Below, piece after piece: positions 8,231-15,464 of a stretch of DNA of 37,222 nt. The stretch comes from an uncultured Alphaproteobacteria bacterium (GTDB taxonomy: Bacteria > Pseudomonadota > Alphaproteobacteria > Rhodobacterales > Rhodobacteraceae): positions 1 through 37,222 of the forward strand of contig CACIIZ010000011.1 of the NCBI GenBank assembly GCA_902586855.1, read 5' to 3'. Under the pieces are notes generated by a model. That model saw nothing but the letters and a program-made list of their open reading frames with translations, made no database searches and had not been told where the DNA came from. Every line of letters begins with the position of its first letter. The stretch's first letter is position 1. The position numbers and the translations under genes are program-made.

Positions 8231-8762
8231 TCTGTCCTCAGACAAGTACTATTTTGAAGCGCGCCCAAAAGATAGAATTGGGCGCGCTTTATTTCTAATT
8301 TCTGTCTCACTGACCTTATTTGGGGGCGGAGTACTACTCTTTATAGTTTTTGTAAGTGTAATTTCGATATCCGGTAGGGCATTCTCTTCTCCTTTAATGG
8401 GTGATTTTGAGTTGGTGGAGATGGGTTGTGCAGTTGCTATTTTTTCTTTCCTGCCTCTATGCCACCTTAAGAACGGCAACGTGATAGTTGATTTTTTTAG
8501 TTCTGGATTTCCTTTGTGGGTCAGAAAATTACTAGACGCTTCAAGTTGCCTATTATTTGGTGTTGTTGCTTCATTTTTTACCTGGAGAATGACTCTCGGA
8601 GCTGGGGACATGTTTCGTTACAATGAACAAACCATGCTTCTAAAATTACCTGTTTGGCTAGCATTTGTTCCAGGTATATTTTCTTTCTTTATACTCGCAC
8701 TGGTATGTTTTTATACATTTTTTGTTTCTATTAAAGCTTTCAACACAAGCATAAGGGACTAA
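8220..8762 (+). CDS. dctQ: TRAP transporter small membrane subunit
   Basis: About 180 residues with four predicted membrane helices: residues near 25-50 (ALFLISVSLTLFGGG...), a weaker one around the GDFELVEMGCAVAIF segment, one near KLLDASSCLLFGVV, and a last one at PVWLAFVPGIFSFF. These are usual for DctQ, which pairs with DctM. ATG 8220 overlaps the end of dctP and is preferred over TTG 8211. An unusual feature is the 12-base perfect inverted repeat inside codons 13-24, followed by a T-rich stretch; it lies within coding DNA and before the first helix. The stop is two bases before dctM. Confidence 0.85.
   Translation: MKTDLSSDKYYFEARPKDRIGRALFLISVSLTLFGGGVLLFIVFVSVISISGRAFSSPLMGDFELVEMGCAVAIFSFLPLCHLKNGNVIVDFFSSGFPLWVRKLLDASSCLLFGVVASFFTWRMTLGAGDMFRYNEQTMLLKLPVWLAFVPGIFSFFILALVCFYTFFVSIKAFNTSIRD
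8257..8289 (+). terminator. Terminator-like hairpin inside the start of dctQ
   Basis: AAGCGCGCCCAA (8257-8268) and TTGGGCGCGCTT (8278-8289) form a perfect 12-base stem with a nine-base loop, and a G-T and a T-A pair extend it outward by two. TTTATTTCT follows. In this AT-rich sequence such a GC-rich stem stands out. TRAP operons often lower expression of the membrane genes relative to the binding protein, and a hairpin here would do that. It encodes ARPKDRIGRAL, so it is constrained both as protein and as RNA. Confidence 0.65.
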
Positions 8763-8764
8763 AA

Positions 8765-10084
8765 ATGGATCGTATTAGCTTAGGAGTTTTAGCCTTTCCA
8801 TTTTTGTTTCTACTGTTAGCTTTTCGGGTACCCATTGGTCTATCCATGCTAGTCGTAGGAAGCATTGGAACAGCTTTAATAGCTGGTTGGTTGCCAATAA
8901 TGTCTCAAGTGAAAACTAGCGCTTGGCATTTGTTTTCCAATTACTCCTTAAGTGTGATCCCTTTATTCTTACTGATGGGCAATTTTGCAGCTAAAGCTGG
9001 AATGAGTAGCTCTTTATTCAAATTTACTGGTGCTTGCTTAGGACACAGACAGGGAGGGGTAGCTATGGCAGCTGTTGGGGCATGCGCAGGCTTTGGAGCT
9101 ATTTGCGGATCTTCATTGGCCACAGCCGCAACCATGGGTAAAGTTGCGCTACCCGAATTGAGAAAAATGGGTTATTCTGGTGCTCTTAGCACTGGAGCTC
9201 TTGCCGCTGGGGGCACTTTGGGTATTTTAATACCTCCATCAGTAATTTTAATTATCTATTCAATACTTACTGAGCAAAATATTGCCAAAATGTTTTTGGC
9301 TGCATTTATTCCAGGGATTCTGGCTGCAGTTGGTTATATTGTTGCTATTGCTGTTTTTGTAAGAATTTATCCTGATTCTGGTCCAAAAAGTTTTTACGTA
9401 AATTGGAAGAAAAGACTCCTTTTGTTCAAGGATATTTGGCAAGTAGTTTTTATTTTTTTGTTAGTTATTGGTGGAATCTACCTTGGTTGGTTCACGCCAA
9501 CGGAAGGAGCAGCAGTGGGAGCAGCTGGAACGGGTCTAATGGCCATTTTTAGCAAGAATTTCGTTTATTCCGATTTGATTGATGTTATTCAAGAAACAGC
9601 GGTAACGGCTTCGATGATATTTATTATACTACTTGGAGCTGAATTTTTTAATTCCTTTATTGCTTTAACAAGAATAACTAATTTGTTAGCGGAAACCGTC
9701 ATAGAATATGAGCTTTCGCCTTTCACAATTGTGGCTATGATATTGGCTATCTATGTATTGCTAGGCTGTCTTATGGACAGCCTAGCTATGATTTTATTAA
9801 CAATCCCAGTTTTTTTCCCAATAATAATTCAACTTGATTTTGGAATGTCGGTAGAGGAAACTGCTATTTGGTTTGGAATATTAACGTTAATTGTTGTTGA
9901 AGTGGGCTTAATTACCCCACCAGTTGGTTTGAATGTGTTTATAATAAATAAACTTGCGGGAAATGTTCCAATATTTGATACCTTTAAAGGCGTATTACCT
10001 TTTTTAATCAGCGATTTTTTAAGAGTTTTGCTCCTATTTCTATTTCCTGGTATAACCTTAGTATTGGTTAGAGCTTTATACTGA
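8765..10084 (+). CDS. dctM: TRAP transporter large membrane subunit
   Basis: DctM-family sodium- or proton-coupled permease of 439 residues with about a dozen hydrophobic segments. Typical family segments are FRVPIGLSMLVVGSIG, SGSSLATAATMG-like (here GAICGSSLATAATMGK), GGTLGILIPPSVILIIY, TPTEGAAVGA and LGCLMDSLAMILLTIPVFFP. It ends normally with the VEVGLITPPVGLNVF motif that forms the conserved C-terminal half of the transport site. It starts two bases after dctQ and should be co-transcribed and translationally coupled. It carries an 11-base perfect inverted repeat in the LGCLMDSLA codons. Substrate is inferred from context as an aromatic or related organic acid. Confidence 0.92.
   Translation: MDRISLGVLAFPFLFLLLAFRVPIGLSMLVVGSIGTALIAGWLPIMSQVKTSAWHLFSNYSLSVIPLFLLMGNFAAKAGMSSSLFKFTGACLGHRQGGVAMAAVGACAGFGAICGSSLATAATMGKVALPELRKMGYSGALSTGALAAGGTLGILIPPSVILIIYSILTEQNIAKMFLAAFIPGILAAVGYIVAIAVFVRIYPDSGPKSFYVNWKKRLLLFKDIWQVVFIFLLVIGGIYLGWFTPTEGAAVGAAGTGLMAIFSKNFVYSDLIDVIQETAVTASMIFIILLGAEFFNSFIALTRITNLLAETVIEYELSPFTIVAMILAIYVLLGCLMDSLAMILLTIPVFFPIIIQLDFGMSVEETAIWFGILTLIVVEVGLITPPVGLNVFIINKLAGNVPIFDTFKGVLPFLISDFLRVLLLFLFPGITLVLVRALY
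9760..9786 (+). repeat. Perfect 11-base inverted repeat within dctM
   Basis: GCTAGGCTGTC (9760-9770) and GACAGCCTAGC (9776-9786) pair perfectly around a five-base loop, TTATG. No T-run follows, so it is not a standard terminator. It falls on the codons of the conserved GCLMD segment. Confidence 0.7.
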
Positions 10085-10118
10085 CTAACCCTATCAAAAC
10101 AACATTGAAGTCAATTAA

Positions 10119-10667
10119 ATGAAATTAAAAAAAATACCTTCTGAATTTATAGCTAAAAGATGTCAACATGTTTCGCTTGAGGTGAGTGATGTTGAAAAAT
10201 CATTAAGTTTTTATAGGGACTTTCTGGGACTGAAACTTTCTGAGCGTCATAAAGCAGGTGAGCATAGAAACATTCCATTCGAAATGGCATTCCTGAGACT
10301 GAATAACAGACATCATGATCTAGTCCTAACCCATGATCCAAAAAGGGAATATATTTCTAAATCAGAAAATAGATCTGCTGCTGGTATCCACCACTTTGCA
10401 TTTGAATGTCCTAATCGAGAAAGTTTTCTTTGCTATCTTTCGAGGGCGAGAGAGATGAATCTTACTATCGTTAGAGGTCCTGTTATACATAGTTCTTTTC
10501 ACATAAATGGGGATGATAGTTGGGGCGAGAATGAGAGTTTCTATGTTTTGGATCCTGATAATCACAGATTGGAAATTTTTTGTGATATGGCAAGTATAAC
10601 GGAGGAGGGGGCTTATGTTAACGCATATGGCTTAACAGTGCCAAATACGTTTGCAGAGGAAACTTAA
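10119..10667 (+). CDS. Single-domain VOC-family metalloprotein (glyoxalase/dioxygenase fold)
   Basis: A VOC-fold protein of 182 residues with likely metal ligands His17 (CQHVSLEV), His92 (IHHFAFE) and Glu152 (NHRLEIF), plus a YVLDPDNHRLE stretch that is typical of glyoxalase/bleomycin-resistance/dioxygenase proteins. One copy of the paired betaalphabetabetabeta modules occupies each half, so it may work alone or as a dimer. It begins 34 bases after dctM and ends 32 bases before the second FAD hydroxylase. It could be a second ring-opening dioxygenase or an isomerase for a cleavage product. The family is clear, the reaction is not. Confidence 0.75.
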   Translation: MKLKKIPSEFIAKRCQHVSLEVSDVEKSLSFYRDFLGLKLSERHKAGEHRNIPFEMAFLRLNNRHHDLVLTHDPKREYISKSENRSAAGIHHFAFECPNRESFLCYLSRAREMNLTIVRGPVIHSSFHINGDDSWGENESFYVLDPDNHRLEIFCDMASITEEGAYVNAYGLTVPNTFAEET

Positions 10668-10699
10668 CTTTTATATGGTTTCATTAAAGTAATGATGTG

Positions 10700-12211
10700 A
10701 TGTCTGATAATAATGATTTTGATGTTATTATTGTGGGATTAGGTCCGGTTGGGGCTATGCTTGCCAATCTTCTTGGTCGGTTGCATCTCAAAGTTTTGGT
10801 TTTAGAGAAAAATAAGGAAGTCCATCCTTCCCCAAGAGCCATTCATTTTGATGGTGAAGTTATGCGTATTTTTCAAAATGCTGGTTTGGACGGAAAAATA
10901 AGAAAAATAGCTCGACCTACTCATAAAGGCATGCACTTTATCGGTGCAAATAATAAAACTTTGTTAGTAAGAAAGGGTGTTAAAGGAATAGGAGATCAAG
11001 GATGGGAAAATAATTGGTATTTTTTTCAACCCGATTTGGAGCGCGAATTAAGATTTGGTCTGCAACAATATCCTAATGTGACGGTTAGATTGGGTGAAGA
11101 GGTTGTATACGTTGCTAACTCTGGGTTGCAGATACAAGTGAAGACGATGTCAGAGTGTAATGAAAACAAAAGTCATTATATGGGAAATTGGTTAGTTGGT
11201 TGTGATGGAGCAAAGTCATTAGTGAGTAAAAATGTTTCCACAGACGTTGAAGATTTGGGCTTAGATGAAAAATGGTTGGTGATTGATTTAAAAATCAGAG
11301 AGGGCTCTAAGAGAGCAGCTAACCTTGCAGATTACACAATTCAACACTGTAAGCCTGAGAGGCCAATGACTCAATGCTATATAAGTCCTTTGAGGCGGCG
11401 ATGGGAAATAATGGTTTTTCCCGATGATCATACTGATGAAATGATTCAAGAGCAGTTTATTTGGTTTATTTTGAATCCCTGGCTTGGCCCTGAAGATGCT
11501 GTCATAGAGAGGGCCCAGATTTATACTTTTCACTCGATTTTAAAGAGACAGTGGAAAAATGGGCGTATTGTGTTGGCTGGAGACAGTGCTCATCAATCGC
11601 CCCCTTTTTTAGGACAGGGACTTTGCGCGGGTCTTCGGGACGTCAGCGCCTTAGCTTGGCGTTTGAGTTTGGTAGTGGAAGGTAGAGCTTCTAGTCGTAC
11701 AATAAATTCATATGAGCATGAACGCAAATCACACGTCAGAAAATTTATTGAACTAGCGATCAGTTGCGGGGAAATAATCAAATCGGGAAACTCCAGTTTA
11801 ATAACTAATTACTTTAAACATGACCATAAGGAAGAGAAGGCAGTTTTTGATTTTCCAAAGCCGCAATTAGGTTCAGGGGACTGGATTTTTGGGGATCCAC
11901 CTCTTGGACAGATCTGCCCACAGTTTGTAGATAGCGATCACTCGCTTTCTGACAATTATGCCTTATATCAATTCATTCTTTTTTTGAATTTGAAACTTAA
12001 AAGAAAACTATGTGAGAAATCTCTGAAAATCATTCAAGATTGGGACATAATCGTAGTCGAAGCAGCTGAAGCAGCAAAAACATGGCTTCATTCAATTGGT
12101 TCTTCCGCGGCATTAGTTAGACCTGATAGATATTTGTATGGGGTTGCAAAAAATCCGCAAGAGGTGTTTTTAGTACTTTCTCATTTTCAGAGGTCCATGA
12201 ATGAAGTGTAA
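10700..12211 (+). CDS. Second MhpA-like FAD-dependent aromatic hydroxylase
   Basis: Class A flavoprotein monooxygenase with GLGPVGAMLANLLG for FAD binding, SPRAIHFDGEVMRIFQ, WLVGCDGAKSLV and GDSAHQSPPFLGQGLCAG from residue 294, all as in 3-(3-hydroxyphenyl)propionate or resorcinol-type hydroxylases. The C-terminal region has SSAALVRPDRYLYGVA, the usual end of the thioredoxin-like domain. ATG 10700 is preferred to GTG 10697. It differs strongly from the paralogue at 5521-7104 outside the motifs, so the two probably act on different substrates or successive steps. It ends the aromatic gene run; a protease gene follows. Confidence 0.85.
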   Translation: MSDNNDFDVIIVGLGPVGAMLANLLGRLHLKVLVLEKNKEVHPSPRAIHFDGEVMRIFQNAGLDGKIRKIARPTHKGMHFIGANNKTLLVRKGVKGIGDQGWENNWYFFQPDLERELRFGLQQYPNVTVRLGEEVVYVANSGLQIQVKTMSECNENKSHYMGNWLVGCDGAKSLVSKNVSTDVEDLGLDEKWLVIDLKIREGSKRAANLADYTIQHCKPERPMTQCYISPLRRRWEIMVFPDDHTDEMIQEQFIWFILNPWLGPEDAVIERAQIYTFHSILKRQWKNGRIVLAGDSAHQSPPFLGQGLCAGLRDVSALAWRLSLVVEGRASSRTINSYEHERKSHVRKFIELAISCGEIIKSGNSSLITNYFKHDHKEEKAVFDFPKPQLGSGDWIFGDPPLGQICPQFVDSDHSLSDNYALYQFILFLNLKLKRKLCEKSLKIIQDWDIIVVEAAEAAKTWLHSIGSSAALVRPDRYLYGVAKNPQEVFLVLSHFQRSMNEV

Positions 12212-12254
12212 GATTAATTGTTTTATTCCGTACGATATAAATAAAACCTTTCTG

Positions 12255-13367
12255 ATGGGAAGTGTTAAACATTTGATCATTGGTTTTCCTCTTTTTATAA
12301 TTTTTTTGATATTAACGGGGTCTGCACAGGGTAATACCTGTGATAAAGATAAAGTAATTTGTGATTGGCTTGACAAGGTTACTATTGTAAAATCTGGCCA
12401 GATCACAGCCAGTGGAGTGTTTCTTAGTAAAGACTTATACGTGACCAACAAACATGTCGTGGAAGATAATCGTACTGTTCAAGTAATGGCTAGTAATGGG
12501 TTATTTATAGAAGCTCATGTAATCCCGAATAATCATGAATCTGATTTAGTATTATTAGGTTTGAGAAAAGATAGTAAAGAAGTGATTAGCCAGTTACCCT
12601 CGCCCAGGAATCTTGATAATCTTCGAAGCGTAGCTTTTGGAGTGGGTAGGGGTGGAATCCGGATTTTTCCTGCTGGTGAACTAATATCCCATCCTTTGGA
12701 AAATTTACAACAAGCAAGGATACATTCGACCGTTAGAAATTTGCCTGGAATTAGCGGTGGGGCCCTAATTAATTCCTCTGGGGAGTTAGTAGGAATTTTG
12801 GCGGCAGGAAGTGGTTTATACAATGAAGCAATACCGATAAAATCCCTTAATGAAGTCATTTCCCAAAGTTTGGTTTCGGAGAAAGAATTCTGGGACCGAG
12901 GTCATGCTATTAGAGTATGTAATCAGGTGCTTTCAAGTTTAAAAAGATTTTCACAGATGCCTCCGAAAGAACTTTTGAGTAAATTGACCCTCAATTGTGA
13001 TAGGGCCAATAATAAAACCTTATATGACATAGCAGGGCAAACATTTGGAACTCTTGGTTTGTTCGATAAATCCGTCAGTTACCTGCAGAGAAGTGTAAAA
13101 CTAGACCCTAATAGCCCTACTAGCTTGATCTCGCTAGCTGTCGCATTACAATTTGAACGGTCATATAAACAACAGGTAGAAGTTTTAGATCATTTGCTGC
13201 AATTTCTTCAAGATGATCCGCTAGTTTTAAGAATGTCAATACAAGCCGCTGCTTTTTCAAAAAATATAAGATTTGCAAAAAAATCATTAGAACTATTGAA
13301 GAGGAATAATCCTTATGCATATCCCCAAGCAGTTGATTTTTTAAAGAGCTATTTTGATCTCAGTTAA
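12255..13367 (+). CDS. Secreted trypsin-fold serine protease with C-terminal TPR-like region
   Basis: A signal peptide (basic, then a long hydrophobic core ending SAQG) precedes a chymotrypsin-like domain. Catalytic residues are intact: His67 (TNKHVV), Asp97 (NHESDLVLL) and Ser167 (PGISGGALI). After about residue 230 the chain turns into helical TPR-like repeats, including YLQRSVKLDPNSPTSLISLAVAL. ATG 12255 gives a proper signal peptide; an in-frame ATG at 12201 overlaps the previous gene and adds 18 residues. It is predicted to act in the periplasm or outside, with the TPR tail binding a partner or substrate. Its stop overlaps the convergent subtilase stop. Two more secreted protease genes follow on the other strand. 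Confidence 0.8.
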   Translation: MGSVKHLIIGFPLFIIFLILTGSAQGNTCDKDKVICDWLDKVTIVKSGQITASGVFLSKDLYVTNKHVVEDNRTVQVMASNGLFIEAHVIPNNHESDLVLLGLRKDSKEVISQLPSPRNLDNLRSVAFGVGRGGIRIFPAGELISHPLENLQQARIHSTVRNLPGISGGALINSSGELVGILAAGSGLYNEAIPIKSLNEVISQSLVSEKEFWDRGHAIRVCNQVLSSLKRFSQMPPKELLSKLTLNCDRANNKTLYDIAGQTFGTLGLFDKSVSYLQRSVKLDPNSPTSLISLAVALQFERSYKQQVEVLDHLLQFLQDDPLVLRMSIQAAAFSKNIRFAKKSLELLKRNNPYAYPQAVDFLKSYFDLS

Positions 13368-14620
13368 AATAGATAATCATCTAAAGGATCTGGTATCCAA
13401 CCTAATTTAACAGAGTTTGATTCCACTGGAACGGCGCGCTTTATTAATAATCTTTTGATATCAGCAATCGTAGATCCTCTATTTTGATCCAAAAACCTGG
13501 CTACCATGGCGCCGACCCTTGGAACTGCAAAGCTCGAACCTGAAGCTATAGATTTGACACCACGATGGTCTATAACTCTTATTTGCTCAGCGGGTACGAG
13601 CAAATCAACATTTTTTGCACCAAAGTTTGATCCCTTGGCGAGATCTCCAAAAATTGTTGAAGAGGAAATTACTAAAATATTTTCAGAAGATAGGCTAGCT
13701 GGATAGACTTTTTTTATATCAATATTTTGGTTGCTGTTTCCAGCCGATACAATGAACAGAATTTCTCTATGCTTTCTTACTGCTTCGTCGAAACATTTCC
13801 AGGTATCAAAATTACCTGAGCCCATTGGAACTAAAGCAACTTTAATATTTAACTTTGCTATTTCAGTTACAATGTTTTTGAATAAGCATGGGTTTTTTCT
13901 TGAAAATCGATAAGGTACGATCTGTACAAAAGGTGCCTCTCTAATTAAGATGCTAGCTACACTAGTTCCATGATGTCTTGGGAAAAATGGAGAACCAACA
14001 AAATCAATATCGAAAGGTAGCTGGTCACCGTCTTCAAAGTCGTGACCTAAAAGTTGGGTTGGGCTTTTCCTAGCTATATTTTTTGTTATTTCTGGTAATA
14101 CATAGTTTATACCAGTATCAATTAATGCAATCTTGAGTCTCATTACTGGTTCTACAGGTGGAACCGCAGGATTCATTAGTTCAATCACTTTTTCTTTTTC
14201 TAGATCTTTCGAAAGTGTTGATATTGAATGAATACGTTGATTGCTGTCCCTTCTTATTAGACGCGCAATTCCTATTTCACAGGCGTTTGAAGTAGATAAG
14301 AAAAGTTCTGGGTTTGACCCTTTATAAAAAGTATATCGAAGGCTTGACCATGCACTTTTGCGCTTAACTGAAATTATGGCCACCTTTTGGTTGCTTGTTG
14401 GATTGAAAAAGGATGCTTTATTACTGGTCTGGCTTTCCAGCATCCAACCTTTGAAATTATTTGGAAGTACGAGTTTTTCATGAAAGTCGCTACAGGTGTT
14501 GGAGAAAAACTTTTTATAATTCTTAATTAGGTTTAATGGTCTCTTTTCGGTGGACATGGCTAAAATAGGACCAGTCATCAAGACAGTTAATATGAAAGAA
14601 AATATCAAAAATAGGCGCAT
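13364..14620 (-). CDS. Secreted subtilisin-family (S8) serine protease
   Basis: Signal peptide (MRLFLIFSFILTVLMTGPIL, cleaved near ILAM) followed by about 140 residues of unrecognised N-terminal domain, then a subtilase domain. All catalytic residues are visible: Asp168 (IALIDTG), His217 (HHGTSVAS), oxyanion Asn295 (VSAGNSNQN) and Ser363 (SGSSFAVP). The N-terminal region is longer than a standard I9 propeptide and may be an inhibitor or recognition domain. It starts one base after the stop of the frameshifted HtrA-like gene, so both are probably in one transcript. Its end overlaps by four bases with the end of the facing trypsin-TPR gene. Confidence 0.87.
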   Translation of the reverse strand: MRLFLIFSFILTVLMTGPILAMSTEKRPLNLIKNYKKFFSNTCSDFHEKLVLPNNFKGWMLESQTSNKASFFNPTSNQKVAIISVKRKSAWSSLRYTFYKGSNPELFLSTSNACEIGIARLIRRDSNQRIHSISTLSKDLEKEKVIELMNPAVPPVEPVMRLKIALIDTGINYVLPEITKNIARKSPTQLLGHDFEDGDQLPFDIDFVGSPFFPRHHGTSVASILIREAPFVQIVPYRFSRKNPCLFKNIVTEIAKLNIKVALVPMGSGNFDTWKCFDEAVRKHREILFIVSAGNSNQNIDIKKVYPASLSSENILVISSSTIFGDLAKGSNFGAKNVDLLVPAEQIRVIDHRGVKSIASGSSFAVPRVGAMVARFLDQNRGSTIADIKRLLIKRAVPVESNSVKLGWIPDPLDDYLF

Positions 14621-14621
14621 A

Positions 14622-15318
14622 TTAATCCATTAACCAAGGCAGGGATCTTCTAATTAAATTTAATGAAATGGCAAAATTTACCCCAGCATTTGTATCAGTA
14701 TTTTTTGTAAAGATACCACTCATCATTCCAATTAAAGAGCCCTTCGCATTTATTAAGGCCCCTCCCGATGAGCCAGGGTTAGCTGCTGCATCAGTTTGAA
14801 TAAAATCTTCAGTCTCATTAAATCCAATGTTTTCTCTACCTAGAGCTGAAACAATGCCGCATGTGATACTTAAGTTTAATCCAAAGGCATTACTTATTAA
14901 ACAGGCTTCACTCCCAACCTTGGGATCATTTTTTGGCAAACGTTATAGGTTTTATTTTTATTTTTGATTTAATTATTGCTAAGTCAGTAGCTGGATCATC
15001 ATAAAGTACGGTAGCATCATATTCTTCCCCTGAGCTAATTCTAATGGTAATTTTTTTCGCTTTTGATATCACGTGTGAAGCGGTGAGAATGTGTCCGTTT
15101 TCTGATACGATTATACCAGTACCCTCTGGAGCCGTTCCTATTGGAGCTCCGAACCCAGGATTTTCATGGCCGGGCCAAGTTGGAGCAATAGATACTACTG
15201 ACGGTGAGGCATTTTCCCAAATTTTGGTTGCGTCAGCATTCAATTGACTAGCAATAGGAATATTAACGATTATAAGAAAAAGAATCCTTCTGAAAGTGTA
15301 TATCATTTTATTTTCCAT
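14622..15318 (-). pseudogene. HtrA-like trypsin-fold protease interrupted by a frameshift in an A6 run
   Basis: Two overlapping frames together encode one secreted trypsin-fold protease without PDZ domain. The first (15318 to 14926) has a signal peptide, His82 (LTASHVIS) and Asp112 (PATDLAIIK), and stops after TFAKK. The second (from about 14939 to 14622) continues with KNDPKVGSEACLISNAFGL and carries the nucleophile in NPGSSGGAL. Removing one A from the run of six on the coding strand (near 14929-14934) rejoins the frames as AKNDPKVG. All three catalytic residues survive across the break, so decay is recent, or the shift is a sequencing or assembly error, or A-run slippage restores the protein. 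It lies one base upstream of the subtilase gene. Confidence 0.8.
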
Positions 15319-15430
15319 TCTTTATAATATTTTATTAATCTCTGGAATATTAACGGATTTTTATAGTTATTTAGAATATTATCATTGCTAAGGCTATCCC
15401 TTTAATGACTTTAATCAGAGGTAAGTATTT

Positions 15431-15458
15431 TTGACATGAGCGGGTAGACTGGTATTAT
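15431..15458 (+). promoter_or_regulatory. Near-consensus sigma-70 promoter of the flavoenzyme gene
   Basis: TTGACA (15431-15436) and TATTAT (15453-15458) are 16 bases apart. The -35 box is a perfect match and the -10 box matches four or five of six. The ATG of the next gene starts seven bases after the -10 box, which is where transcription should begin, so the mRNA is predicted to be leaderless. No Shine-Dalgarno sequence precedes the ATG. Confidence 0.65.
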
Positions 15459-15464
15459 CTCCCT

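Noticed and set aside
7903-8310. Minus-strand gene of 135 codons opposite dctP and dctQ
   Set aside because: It is the complement of well-supported TRAP genes, with no recognisable motif or start signal.
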